Origin: Cerioporus squamosus
Lineage: Eukaryota > Basidiomycota > Agaricomycetes > Polyporales > Polyporaceae
Length of the DNA stretch: 64,000 bases
NCBI GenBank assembly: GCA_022592435.1
Contig: JABYQS010000077.1
Location: 110,318 to 174,317, forward strand
Direction: 5' to 3'
The translations under genes and the position numbers were made by a program. Positions 46,913-60,000 of the stretch are shown here, piece by piece; position 1 is the stretch's first letter, and each line of letters opens with the position of its first letter. The notes beneath the pieces were generated by a model. The model did not search any database. It saw only the letters and a program-made list of their open reading frames with translations, and was not told the origin of the DNA.

Positions 46913-49319
46913 TCATGTCAGGAACGCCATCTCGCTCAACCGCCGGCTCTCCTCGTCCTGAATGAAATGCGCCTGGTGCAAGATACTCCCGCGACTGTGC
47001 ATAGTCGGCGCGACCGCCTGCCTGGGCCTCAGCCCCACCCCAGTCGTCTTCCCGTTCGACGACACCGACGACGACGTCGAGTGGCGCGGCGTAAACGCAG
47101 ACGGGTTACTGGGGAACGCCGACGGGGGATACGTCGGGGACGCCGGCAGGTGCGACGCGTCGAACATCTTCGACTTCTTCCTCCCCATCACCACGCCGAG
47201 CTCCGACACCCCCTGCCCCTGGCCCTGGCCATGCTCGGCGACAGGGGAGAGCGCGAGCGTGGACTTGGGCCGCGCCTTCGACGACGTGAACGCGCGGCGG
47301 AGGTTCATCATCGACGACGACGTGCGTGTCTCCCGCGGCATCTGCGACTGTGAAGACGGGAATCACAAACATGTTAGCGCAAGCTCTCGAAAAAGCACAG
47401 ATGGACGTGGAAGACGTGGAAAGCGAACGAGTTGCCCGGACTCGCCGACAGCCGGTGAAGTGTGCACAAGCAAGCAAACAAACTCTTGAGAAATGAGACT
47501 CACGTCGAGCGACTTCTTGCCAAACAAGCTGAACGATATCCGGCCGTTCGCCTTCGTGTGCGCCTCCAGCACCTGAGCACGACCATTTCCGCCGGCCTGG
47601 GGGGCACGGCGACGCCGTCCAGCGTCGACGGCGGAGGCAGAAGCGGCTTCGCCCCAAACTCGCCCTCGCCGCCCTCCGACGACGGCTCCGTCTCGCTGTA
47701 CTCCTCCATGATAACCCCTCCCGGCGCCTTGCTCTTCGCCGTCGTCCCGCGCCGTGGCCGCACGTGCGTCTCATGCCCGCCATCGGAGAACGAATGGCTC
47801 GTCGATCCACGCGAGATCGACGCGTCGCGTACGCACGACGTCGTCGTGGGCGTCGGCAGCGACGACGACGCACCAGAACTCGACACCGTGCGCGTCGGCG
47901 AGAGCGCAGGGACGGTGTTCGTCCGGCTCCGCCCGCCCGTCGTCCCTGACCCTGACGACGTGGACGTGCTCGTTGTCGTTGCTGTCGTCCTCGTCGTCGT
48001 CGTCCCGTTGCTCGACGAGCTGACAGCCTGCGCAAGCCGCGGCGGGCCCGTGCTGGCGCCGCGCCCGCGCGTTTCGAGCGAGGGCCGGCCCTCGGACGAG
48101 GAGGTCGCCTCCGAGTCGGACGGCGCTGCGATCGTCAATGCGATCACCTGCGCCGCCTTCGGATGTGTATGATGGGAGTCTTGCGCCCGGTGCGCGGTGA
48201 TGACGATCGGCGGGGGCTTCTCCTTGCGCACGCGCACGGTCCCCGTGGGGGTGGACAGCGCCAGGGGCGTCGGCGTCGGCGTCTCGTCATCCTCGTGCTC
48301 GAGCTCAAAGTCATGAGCGAGCGACTGTCGGGGAGATTCCGAGAGCGGGCTTGTGTGAGTGTGAGTGTGATTTGTGTTAGGGGTGGAGGAAGCGGCGGCG
48401 GTGGGCGCGGGCGTGTCGCTCGACGTGCGTAGCCAGCGCGAGACTTTCTCGGTCACAGCACTAGAATGACTCGAGGGCGTGCTTGGTTCTTGTGTATGTC
48501 CGCGGCGGCAGCAGGGGCGTTAGGGGGGACGCGAGCGGGCGCAGGCGGGGATGCAGAACGATCTGCAGAACCACCAGATTGTCGCGCGCTCAGAACGTCA
48601 CCGCCCTTCGCAGGGCTGTTGGGTGCGGTATGGAAGTCTTCCACGGTCGCGTCGAGAGGGCTCGCTGGCGGCGGCGGGCTCAAGCTCCCGCCACCGATGT
48701 TGATCTCGCCCGTGTCTGGGGAAAGCGTCGCCGCGCGTACGAACGTCGCGCGCACGGGGCTCCTGTCGCCCACCGCGCCGTCCTTGCTCGCGCGCGCAAT
48801 GGCGTCGCTCGTGCGCGGGGCTGTTTCACCGCTAGCGTCCGCGCCTCCACTCGCCCTCGCATCCGCGCGCGGGACAGAGCTAGGAGCAGCGGCTCCGTCC
48901 TGCTTCGCCAGCCAAGCCTCCCTGATCCTGCGAGCCTCGCTCGTGTGCGCGTCCTCCTCCTCATACGAGATGCGTGGGACGACGACCGTGTAGCGCCTGT
49001 CAATCTCTGCCTCTTGTTCGCTTAGGGGCATCATAAACCCCTCGGCGTCGCGGAACCGGCGGGGCGCGGAGGAGGAGGCAGGGATGAGCCCTCGCGCCCG
49101 GAGAGCCGCTTGTCGCTGCTCGGCTGAGGTGAAGTCGTTTGGGGGAGGTGCTGGGGGAGGTGCTTTGGGGATGCGGAGGACGGTGCCTTTGCGCTGGGGC
49201 GCCGCGCGTGACGATTGGGACTGGGAGGGAGCGTTGGGCGAGGACGAGGAGGATGAGCGAATCTTGGACGTGAGTCGGCGGAAGAAGTTCCCCTGTTGTG
49301 GTGGTCTTGGTTGTGGCAT
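46913..49319 (-). CDS. Ser-rich low-complexity fungal protein of unknown function
   Basis: Minus-strand frames follow one another: 49319-48453 (starts PQPRPPQQGNFFRRLTSKIR), about 48450-47600 (AVTEKVSRWLRTSSD, then long Ser/Thr/Pro-rich sequence with PPPIVITAHRAQ), 47572-47504 (LEAHTKANGRISFSLFGKKS) and 47347-46913 (SQMPRETRTSSSMMN to the stop). The intron 47503-47348 is clear (GTGAGT...TTCACAG, phase 0). The two earlier joins need frame changes for which no good intron is visible; AG acceptors near 48467 and 47617 fit the downstream frames but the donors are weak. No known domain. Long disordered segments suggest a scaffold or regulator. The exon model is incomplete. Confidence 0.6.
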
Positions 49320-52300
49320 AGTTGCGCTGTGGGGAGAACGGGCATGTCAGAGAGTGCTTTTGAGTATCGCAGAGCAGGATAATTGTTGCGGAGGCGCGCC
49401 ACGAGTGGGTTATCAGGTCGGGATGGCGATCGAGCCCGCGGAAACAAACTCAAGGTTTGGCAGCGGGTGGTGACCGAATTCAAACCACGTACCTATGTTG
49501 GGCAGGACGGCGCGCGGGTTGGGGCGTGCTTGACGTCGGTGGTGGTCGTGTTGTGCGGGCCTCGGAAGGAGGAGGGTGAAATGCGAGTTCCCTGTTCGCA
49601 GCATATATGAGCACTAGGTTCTCTCACAGTCGAATAAACATTCTGGGGTATGTTGTGTGCGCGTTGATGTGCGATCTCGCATCACGAGGAAGCGAGCGCG
49701 GAAATACAGGTGATGGGGTACGCGCTAGGATGAGGTCATGCCTGAAAGCAGTACAACGAACCTTGGTTTCCTCGCCGGCGCAGCGTCGTCGGGGAGCGAG
49801 GGCAGTGGTGCGTCCTTCATCTCTTGCGGATTCGATTGACGTTGCGAATGCGGAATTTCACATGTGCTGAGGCTGGAAAGTACAAGTCAGTGAGTCAGAG
49901 GGTCGGAGGGGGGTAGCAAGCGCGAAGGGAGATATATGCGGGGAACTAGCGGCGAGAAAGGCGCAGGTGGTGGATGGGAGGAACGAAGAGGCCCTCGGGC
50001 ATGTCCCTGGACGCACTAGAGGCGCAACAGGGAGTGGGAGCAGAAGCACATGGTCTCGGGTCATTGGGCCAGACCGCTGGAACGTGAGGTACGAGAAGGC
50101 CGGTTGACCAGATGGCCGGAATTCGAATGGGGTTCCCAGGCGCAACTTCCTTAAAGTCAGATCCGCAAGACGGACGTCTCCTGCCTTGTCACGGCAGCGT
50201 GAACTCCCGCGACAGGCTGTAACGCGACGGGGGCAAGGCGGCACTTGAGGACGCTCAAGCTGGCCAACTGACAGCCTATGCATGAACTACAACCCGCATG
50301 GACAACATCAGGCTATGGCAGCGGCGATCATTGACTGCAGGCAGGAGGATGGCGCGACGAGTGCATCCTGGGAATTGGGAGGCAAGATGGCGGGAGTTCG
50401 GATGGGATTCGCAGCTGCAGGTGCAACTTCGGAGAAGACAAACTCAAAAATACATAGCCCGGAACCGTACTCACCTTGGCGCAGCGTTCACAGGCCGTTT
50501 GCTTCCGCTCGGGATTGCTTCCCCAGCGTCTTCGGACTCGAAGGCGAGGTGGAGTTTGGGTGCTTCGGTGCGTATAACACTGGCTCGCAGACTTGCGCGT
50601 TTTATGCTTGCATTACGCGCAGGACTGGCCTTGTTCCTGCCAACGCTGAAGAGAGTGTAGCGGGGCTTCCTGCCAGAGGACATGGATGGTGTAGGGCCAC
50701 CGGAGCGACGCAGGAACGGAGGGAGGGGAGGGGAGACGAGCAGCCAGGCAGAGACGGTGTCTTTAAGGAAGAGGCCAGGTCGGACAAGGGCGCGCCAGGT
50801 CGCAGTCAGGTGGTATGTCGGGTGCGGCAAGAGGACTGAGAAGGTCCGGGTGGACGCACGATCTCGCTAGCGTCGTCGACCGCGAACTGGGGCGCGGCAG
50901 GTCTGACAGCGTCGGGTAGTGCAGCGGGGGATGCGACGGGAGGAGAGAGTCGGCAGGCCATGATCCTCGTTTTGTATTCGAACTGTTTCCGCTGGGAGAG
51001 TGCAAGGAAGCGTATGCAGTGACAGCCCCAGCTGTGTCAAGGACCAAGTTGCTCACGCGCCCTGCGATCGCTTTCCCATCACTCCGGATGCGCCCCCGCA
51101 CGGCGCCTACCGCCACCATGGCCACCCCGCACTTGCTACCGTCCGCCTCCACGACGACCGAACGCTGCTCTCCGCCATGCCCACAACCGCGCTCGTCGTC
51201 CTCGACGGACACAAGCCCTCGCTGCACTCGAGCACGCGTGGTCGCCCGTCGCTGCGCCGCGCACGTCCACCGGTATGGCAATTCTCCCGCCCGAAACATC
51301 ACTCTGATCTGCGCTTCAAATTGATCAGTTGCACCGCTGGTTGACCGGAGTCCGAAGCCTGTCGCAATACAAATCGTCCCTTGTTCAGTGCCTTGCTGCT
51401 CCGCATGGCCTTCCGACTTCTGTGCAGAGCTCATCCCCATGCTCGCCGAGCACTCCGCGACGCAGTATAGGCGTCCCCCTGCCCCTTCCTGAGCCTCCGC
51501 CCTCGCAAAGAACATTCCCGTCGTGACGTCCGTCTGACGTCGAGAGAACTCGCAGCCTGCTAGCCACGATGCCCGTAGCTACCTCGGCTGCTCACCGGTA
51601 CCCTGCGCCGCGTCTCGCATCCAGAAGCTCGAATCAGCTCGCTACGCGGACACACGCCGACTCTCGGCTGCGAGCTTAACTGCCGCAATGCCCGACCCCC
51701 ATCGGCCGCTCACCACCACCACCACCACCACCATCTCCCAACGCGGTCCACCGTGATGCTCGCCGTGATCTGAGTTAAGGTGTGTGCCAGCGTAGGGTTC
51801 ACGCGTACTGGTATGCTGTGCACTGATACTGTAGATCCCCCCATGGCCATGGGTGTTCCGCCTCCCGCCGTCGTTGCACATCGCAACGAGGATACATTGC
51901 CCACCCCGGCTGCCTCCCATCGATGTACAAGCCCTTCTTCGATGACGTGCGGCCCAACTGAGCCGGACGATGAGGGTCTCTAGACCGCCTCATGCATGGA
52001 CGTACTCGCCTCCCGCCTTCCCTCGCTTCGCGCGCGGTCGTGACGGCTCCGGTGTCCTCCCTCCTCCTCCATTTATATTGATCAGTGCTATTCTGACATC
52101 CCCGTTCATGCCCTTGACAGCTCCCCACGGACTCGCCGCGGACGCAGGTGCGCGGCACCCGTGCATGCACCGTCATGGCGTCGCACTATATATCGTGAAC
52201 CTTATGCGCCGCCATGCATGCACGTCCATCCGCTGCTCGAACTCCAGTACTTGCCCCGACCTGACGAGTTTGGGTACCGTGAGGCAAATCGTTGCGAGCG

Positions 52301-52830
52301 CGAGAAGCCATCTCACCAGGTTCTCTCCATACCCGGAAACTCCCAACCCCTCCCAATCGCATAGAAACGGAAGCTGGAGGCTGCTCTCACGTCGCTCGCG
52401 CAGTCTTCCCGAGAAGAACCCGCGAAGCCTGCGCAATCCCCCCTAGCCCTGCGGCGTTCTCATGCACCGGACGGCGTGCGTATGCCAGGCAAGTCTGTCT
52501 TCACGCATCCGTTTCCGTCACTTGTGTCCTGCAGAACTCATCAGAACCCAGGGACTGGTACCACGCCGTTCAGCCTGTTCGACGTGGACACCCCTGTGCA
52601 ATGGCACTCTGTATGAGTCGAAGGCTCGAAGCTGCTGGACCCTCTTGTAGTAGCGACCGGGAGCTGCCGGTCCGAAGAGGTTAAGAGTCACTTGCAAGTT
52701 GCGCCCTGACTCCCACTGCATCCAGCTGATTCCTGAGGCCTGAGGTACGCTCGGGGCACCAGGCGCGCCGACGGAGACTGTGGTCACTCAGTGCGCGCGC
52801 TGCTGAGGACGTCCTGACGACGAGGGTACC
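49320..52830. other. Gene-poor intergenic stretch of 3.5 kb
   Basis: No gene can be supported. Long ORFs such as 50763-51515 (minus) and 51970-52446 (plus) have no motif and are likely chance frames in GC-rich DNA. It contains the promoter of the Ser-rich gene at its left end and an ACC microsatellite at 51711. Confidence 0.45.
51711..51733. repeat. ACC trinucleotide microsatellite
   Basis: Seven consecutive (CAC/ACC) units interrupted by none. Confidence 0.85.
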
Positions 52831-55102
52831 TTACTTGGCGTGATGAGTCGCACGACGCCCGTGCAGTGTACACATTGGACGGTGCCGGTGATCGCGCGAA
52901 CGGTCTGCCAGGGGGTATATTCGCGGATGGCGGATGGAAGCTAGACACCGACTGACTTGCGCCGGACCTCTTGGTCCCCGTAATACGTAGCAGACGTCAG
53001 ATGTCATCCCCCAGTAGATGCTAGACAGGCCAATATAGGAAGCAGTATTGAGATTCCAGCATCGAGACGTTACCACAGTTATATGGGCACCCCAGCTGTC
53101 CGCGAAGGAGTGGTCCAACAGAGTACCCGCAACCCCGTGCTCCTCGTCTACAGAGTGAGGAAATGCAGCAGTCGTCCCCCGTCCCGGCCTCGATCGCACT
53201 GCAGCGTCGAGCAAGGGGAAAAGGGCGCGTCTGAACATCGCCAAGGTCAAAGCTACACAAGGCGGGAACGAAACACTCACGCTGATCGTCAACCCGTCCG
53301 GATGCAACCCAATCGCGTCGATCGAATCCTCCACATCCCTCAGCGAAGGCTCGAGCTCGTACGTAGCGTACACCGGCCACGCCGCCACGCCGGGGGCCTC
53401 GGTACCCACCGCGCCTCCGAGTCGCGCTGCCCCCTGCGCGGCCGCGGCGGAGGCCCCTTGCTCACGCACAGACCTTTGTGGGGCTCGTGCAGCGCAGCGA
53501 GATGGTTGAGGTCGACGACCATGAGACACAGCTCGTCGCGGTCCGGGTGGTGCCCGACGTACGCCACCTTCGAGCCGTACGAGAAGATGCCGTGGGGCGC
53601 GTTCCCCAGTGGGCCTGTGCTCGCCGCATCGTCCTTCTCGATCCCGGGCCCGTCCAAACCCGTGGGGAGGCGTATAGCATACTGCGAGAGCTCCTCCCAG
53701 GGGATCTCTGGCGGGGACACGGGGCTGGGGGTGCGGACCCACGGCCAGGGCCCGCGCTCCTTTACCCAGTAGAGGATGCTGGAGGCAGGCAGCACGAGCG
53801 TGCTGTACTGCTTGGCGCGGTCCCTGAGCTCCGCGACGACGGGCCGCAGCGCGGGGTCGGGCGCGAAGAGCGCGGTGGGCGGGGGGAGCGTCGGGGTGAG
53901 CGCGCACGAGTCCTCCAGGGCGCACGTCACGACGTCATCTGGGATCCAGCGTCACCGCGAGCACGCAGCCCTTCGGGTTCAGCCGGGCCGCGGCGTGGTC
54001 CGCCGAGTCTTGCGTGTAGACGAACTGGTAGACGAGGAGCTGGCGCGGCGGCAGAGGCGAGCGCACTGACACCAGGATGTGCGCGTGGTCCAGGAACGTG
54101 AAGGTACATTGCCCGCCAAAGTACCCGCGCTGTGGAGGTGTGACGGTTGGTCAGCGTTCGACGGAAGCGGATTCGCTCGACACTGGGAGTAGTAGGGGAC
54201 ACTCACTTATACTAGACAGCCTTCCTGCCAGTCCCAGACCTCGAGGGAGTAGTCGATGCGTTCAGGGTGCTGCTTCTGCGCCGAAGACAGAGGATCGAGG
54301 ACGAACTTCGTGCACCACGCCATGTACCGATTGTACACCTTGAAGCCAAGGAAAGCGGGCGACGGCCACTTGATGAACGAGAGCTCTATGTGGTCGTAAC
54401 GTGCTTGAGGATGCACCTGAGGCTGAGCGCCTGCAGGTCCCTCCACGATCGTAGACAGGTACACGGTGGTGCGATTATTGCTGTCGGAGGTCATACGTTT
54501 ATTCGTCAACATGCAAAAATAACACTGGGGAAAATTGGCAGAGAAGCGCACTTGATCGTCTGTGCCGGACCGCATGTGAAACTGACGACCAAGCGCTGCG
54601 AGGCATCCACCCCTGCAACCTCCACGAACGGAGGCATGCCAAAGACCTCAGCTTGTGATGACTCCGAATACGGCGACGGTGGCGGGTACACGACGAGCCG
54701 GCCAATTGCGTCCGGGTACTTGACAACGTACGCTATCGAGTTTCCTATGCACGCCGATCCGCCTTTCAGCGGCTCCCGCTGTCCGGAAAGGGTCCCGGCA
54801 GGAAGGAGGGGGCCGGGAAGGAGGACCTGCAGACTAGCGCAAAGACGCGCGCTGTGCTCGCGCAGCTTCTGCAGGCGTTGGTGCACGGACATCCCGGCGC
54901 AGGCTGGCCCTTCGACCACGCCGGCGATGCCGAGCTCCAGACGATACTGCAGGCGCGTGTCGCGGTCGATGAACTGCCGCAGGATGCAGACCTGGATGGC
55001 GTGCTCGGTGAGTTCAGATTGAAGTACTGTCGCATCTTCCAAGAGCTTGCACATCTACGTAGGCGAGGATCTCCGACATGACATCATCCGGGACTCGGGA
55101 GA
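52831..55102 (-). pseudogene. F-box-like gene with several frame breaks
   Basis: Same family as the gene at 1567. On the minus strand: PDDVMSEILAYVDVQALGRC (F-box first half, about 55100-55040), VCILRQFIDRDTRLQYRLEL then GIAGVVEGP (54990-54920), a region ending RIDYSLEVWDWQEGCLV (to 54207), then RGYFGGQCTFTFLDHAHIL after an intron ending near 54133, and DDVVTCALEDSCALTP onward. The frame must change near 55040, near 53937 (between TLDP and DDVV) and near 53480 (between AALHEPHK and the frame reading YATYELEPSLRDVED). A final intron begins at about 53283. With three or more unexplained breaks it is likely a pseudogene or a poorly polished sequence. The lower boundary is approximate. Confidence 0.6.
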
Positions 55103-56159
55103 CGCATAATGGTCTCCGTGGGGGTTGGCTGCTACAGAGAGCTGGGGCGGAGCTTGCGGAAAGACTCGTAGACTGGGTTCCTTGACAAACATGAACCTCG
55201 GGGATGGACCGAGCGAAGGGTTCATGATGAGATCGATCCTGTCGGAGTGGTGTTTCGGGGGCGGATATCTGGATGAGGCGGCGAATGCGAAGGGTTCATA
55301 TACCTCTGGCCTGGTTTGTGCGACTTGACGACAAGGTTGTTGTCCACCATACTGGACGGACCAAGCGTACAAAATCCAGTACGCATGGGCCAACGCGGGT
55401 GTCACTCTGTTCTGCCTACGGACCTGTACGGCCCAGACATGAGAGTGGTGCCGGCTAGCGGACAAGTGGGGGCGGTAGGAAGAGGTAGGTCGGGAGTCGG
55501 GACTTCAAGTTCTGAGCAAGGGATAGAGCGGGATGCCAGCCTTGGAGCCAGACGCGCTGTTCTTGCCGAGAATCGGCGCCAGCGCGATTCTTACCAGTCT
55601 CGTAGTGTTGTCGCGACATATCTGAGCTCTAGTAGTCGGGGATTTCGAAAGCCACGACTGAGAGTACTGCGTTGGGCGGATAGACTCCGAGTCAGACGAC
55701 GGACGGTGATAGCTACCATCCCCAGACTGGCGCTGCCATGTTTCCTGTTCACATGATCACCAGAGGCAGAAGGAGGCCGTATGCATAGGAAGCTTAGCAA
55801 ACAGCAGATGTTTGGACGTGAGTGGATTGATGGTGGGTGTATGCGAGGTGGGCGACGCAGAAGGCCGCCTACATACGCATAACCCTTACCCCCAGTGAGA
55901 ACCGCCTCTGTTGTCGTAGATTATGCTATGGGCAAATCATGGCCAATCTTTTCCGCCACCTGTCCAGCGTCTGTTGTGACAGCGAAGCGCTTGCTTTGTC
56001 TTTGTTTGCCTCCATCTCTTCCACTTTCTCGGCAACTCGTCCTCTTGTTGTGGCATAACCCTAGTTTCTGCTTCTCGACTACGGTTCTGTGAGTCTAACA
56101 TTTCAAGACATGTTCTGGGCACCAGTTTTTGAAATACCGAGTGCTTCCACAGAGCCAAA
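55103..56159. other. Intergenic, no gene recognised
   Basis: Contains only short ORFs without motifs. It may include the left border of the CACTA-type element further right, but I could not identify a CACTA-like terminus here. Confidence 0.4.
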
Positions 56160-56800
56160 GTACTGCGCGCGGCTGCTCTCTTTGCCCAGTCTCTCCCAGC
56201 CTGGCCGTACGACCACCGTCCGACGAGGGGTTCTCTGGCCAGTATGTCGTGAGTCTTCTGTCCCATGACACGCCGTGCGCAACTGAAGACATATTAGTAT
56301 GTTCGCAAAGTCAATAACTGCGCCCGGCTGCTCTCTTTGCCCCGTCTCTCTCAATCTGGCCGTCCGATGACAGGTTCTCTGCATAACATATCGTGAGTCT
56401 CCTCCTCTGTCTCCTGTCTCCAGCCCCTGTCTCCAGAGACTGTGTCGATGGAGCTCGTATTATGACGTGCGTCGACACAGTCTCTGGACTTACTCCACTT
56501 TCAGATTAGATTAGATCCATTCCCGCTTCCCGCCTCTGCGTGCTTGCTATCTCGCGCATCCCACCACCATCGATGGTGCCTCTGGCCCACCCCGTCGCCG
56601 ACGTCTTATATACGCGCAGCTACTTTCTCGTATCCCTGTCTGACCAACGCCAGTATCTGCCCGCTCGTCCGCCCGTGCTGACTCACTTGCCCGACAAGCT
56701 CGAAGTACGATCTGCCCGCGGATCGTTACATCCCAGTCTGGCCGTCCGACGACATGTTCTCTGTCTAACATCTGGTGAGTGTCCTGCTTCCCTGCAAACC
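56160..56800 (+). repeat. Diverged repeats upstream of the transposase
   Basis: A unit reading ggctgctctctttgccc, then ctggccgt(a/c)cga, then ggttctctg and cgtgagtct, occurs at about 56168-56255 and 56328-56405; a shorter form (ctggccgtccgacgacatg, ttctctgtctaacat, ggtgagtg) is at about 56738-56782. Subterminal repeats are typical of CACTA elements, so these may be transposase binding sites; alternatively they are repeated 5' exons, as each ends in a GTGAGT-like donor. Confidence 0.6.
56433..56487. repeat. Perfect 16-base inverted repeat (hairpin)
   Basis: ccagagactgtgtcga (56433-56448) is the exact reverse complement of 56472-56487, with a 23-base loop. It lies between the upstream repeats of the transposase. 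Confidence 0.85.
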
Positions 56801-57068
56801 CATTCCACTTCGCTACCAGTCTACCATATTTATTCACGCCACTCCTCCTATCACAATGACAGATGCTCTGTTCCAGAGGCTTCCACGGCGACATGGGACC
56901 CGAACACGCGACCACGAGTTTGCTGGCGCAACTTAATGCATGAGCACGTCGCACTCATCCATATTATGTAGTCTACCTAGGCCGCATGGATAAATACTCC
57001 TGTGAGTTGCGCTTTCACCCCAGTTTCCGTCCCTGCACTCACCCGCACCAACCTCTTGTCCAAGTACT

Positions 57069-60000
57069 ATGTCTACCTCTGCTCTCCAAGACTCGTCTCT
57101 GCCCCCGGCTCGGGGCTCTGGTCACGTCAAGAAGTACATGTGCGACTGTCCGCGCTTCTGCAAGCGTCTCCGGGGCGTGAAGAAGTCCGCGTTCAACGCA
57201 CATCGTCCCTTCCGCACCACCCCCGACGACGAGCTCATCATCTTCGTTCAAAACGACATACCCGCTCCGGCCATTGGACGCACACGGAGCATCCAGGTAA
57301 GCTCGACTCGTTTGTCCGATCGCAGCTCGCTGGCTCATCAATGTCCCAGCCTCCTCCACGTCCAAGTGCGCTTGGGGCTGTTGCAACAACTGCTTCCAGT
57401 GGCAGCAATGTCGCTCCCACGCAGGTTGGTTTGCAGCGCAATTCTATCGAGTGTCCTCCTCACTGACATCATACTCTACAGCCCAGCGGCCCGCCTACAG
57501 ATGATGAAGGTGCCGACGTCGAGGACAACGTTGTCTTGTCCTCCTCCTCCTCCTCCTCTGACGAGCCTCGTCGTGACGTCCCACGTCAGCCCTCGCTCTC
57601 ACAGCGCTCCCTTGGCTCAGCTCGCGCTCGCACGCAGTCGCCCTCGAGTCCGCAGCCCTCGCAGCGTGGCTCGCCTGACGTTCCGTCCCCTCCGCACGAG
57701 CCCATGGACATCGACAACGATGAGGAGTCTACACCTCCTCCGTCGGAGTCCGACCCGGAACCCGACCCTGACCCGGAGGTCGGCTACACCGAGGACCAAG
57801 GTGTACCTCAGCGGGCTCGACGCAAGCACGTCCGCGACGCGGACGCGTTCATCGCGGCGCTTCGGACGGCGTCGCTGGACAAGTCGGGGCTCGACGATGA
57901 GGCTATCCAGCGCATCCGAAACCCCCCTCGTGTCCCGCGCGCGATTAGCGTGCATGAACGCGCAGGCATCAGGATGTATATCGCTCGCGGCGATGCGTCC
58001 GAAGCAAACTTCTCGGACCACAGGGCTGCGTTCCTCGAGCTCCATCCGGACGATCCCCTGCCGTCCTTCGAAGCCGTCAAGCGTCTCGTCGCAGAGATCA
58101 CTGGGGTCACCGCCATCCGCACCGAGATGTGCGAGGACACCTGCATCGCCTACACAGGCCCATTCGAGAACTTCAGGGAGTGCCCGAAGTGCAAGAAGCC
58201 TCGATATGATGCTCTGGAGCTCGCGCGCGGTCGTCAGGTCCCTCGCCGTACCTTCCTGACCTTCCCCATTGGACCACAGCTACAGGCCATGTGGGCCTCG
58301 TCTGAGAACGCCCATCTGATGAAACACCGGCGTCGGGAGACTGATCGCATCGTCGCGCAGGTCGAGGCGGCTGGTGGCCATGTCAATCTCATCGACGACT
58401 TGTACTGCGGCCGGGACTACCTCTCGCGCGTCGCGACCTCATCCATGGACGAGGAGGAGCGGAAGAAGAAGCACATCCAGCCGGAGGACATGGTGTTAAT
58501 GTTCTCCATCGACGGTGCGCAGCTCTACGCGTCGAAGGCGTCAGATTGCTGGTTCTTCATATGGATCTTGGTCGATCTTCCTCCTACCTCCCGCTACAAG
58601 AAGCGGTACGTCCTCCCCGCGGCCGTTGTGGGCGGGCCGAAGAAGCCCAAGAACATCGATTCGTTCTTGTTTCCAAGCCTCTACCACCTCGCCGCCCTCC
58701 AGCGTGAGGGCCTTCCGATCTGGGATGCGGAGGAGTCGCGCCTCTTCCGCTCCAACCTCTATCTCCTCCTCGCTACCGCCGACTCACCCGGCATGGCCTA
58801 CCTCAACGGGCTCGTCGGGCACAACGGCGCGCATGGCTGCCGCCTGTTCTGTGGCCAGCGAGGGCGTCACCGGCCAGGCAAATCTACGTACTACCCCGCG
58901 TTGCTTCGTTTCGGCTCTGACGACGAAGGCTCTGACGACTACGATCCCCGCATGGAGCAAGACGACGACGCCCTCCGCACCGACGATCCCCACGCACATG
59001 ACAACGATGACGACGACATCATGCACAACGGCGGTGTGGCTGCCAACATCATCCGCTACGATGCCGCCCTTGCGACCGTGCGAGCTGCGCCCACCAAAGA
59101 TGCCTACGAAGAAGCTCGGTTGGAGACAGGGATCGCTAAGCCGAGCATCTTCTCCGGGCTACGACGGCGACGTTTTCTGGGAGTTCCTGGTGGCTTCCCC
59201 CTGGACTTGATGCATCTCATCACACTAAACTTGACAGATCTCATCATCTCTCTCCTCCGTGGGACGCTGAAGTGTTACGAGCCCGATAAGAAGGAGACGT
59301 GGGACTTTGCAGTCTTCCGGCTCCCAGAACCGTGGAAGAAACACGGTAAACTGGTCGCCGGCACGTCTCGCTATCTCCCCGCCTCCTTCGACCGCCCTCC
59401 CCGAGACCCCGCCAAGAAGATCTCAAGCGGTTATAAGGCCTGGGAATTCCTCCTCTATGTATACGGCCTGCTACCCGGTCTCTTGCGTCACATCCTCCCC
59501 TCCAACCTCTATGACCACTTCTGCACCCTCGTCGCCGGCGTCCGCGTCGTCTTGCAACACGTCCAGCACCCCGAACAGCTCCCGCAGGCCCATGCCGATC
59601 TCGTCGAGTATGTCATGCGATTCGAGGACATCTACTACACCCGCCGCCCCGAGCGGCTTCACTTTGTACGCCCATGTCTGCACACTCTGCTCCACGTCGT
59701 GCCTGAGACCATCCGCATTGGGCCAGGTCCTCTGCACAGCCAGTGGACGCTTGAGAATTTCATTGGCAACATCACGCGGGAGATCAAGCAACACGTCACG
59801 CCGTACGCCAACGTCTCCGAGCGGGCCTATCGACGGTGCCAGGTCAATGCCATCAAGGCTATGATTCCGGCCTTCGCAGACCCCGAGCCCGCACTCCCAC
59901 CGACTTCTATCCCTCTTTCCAACGGCTACGCTCTCCTGCGCGCTCGGGATCGCGTTGAACGCGCGGTGACCTCCGCTGAAGGCCACGCCATTCATTTATT

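Noticed and set aside
47106..48035. 309-codon Arg-rich minus-strand ORF
   Set aside because: Alternative frame of the Ser-rich gene; almost pure Arg with no structure.
50763..51515. 250-codon minus-strand ORF
   Set aside because: No motif, biased composition, no splice pattern and no neighbour support.
57069..58259. 396-codon plus-strand ORF starting with the transposase Met
   Set aside because: Only its first 76 codons are exon 1; the rest reads through introns out of frame with the Tnp2 core.
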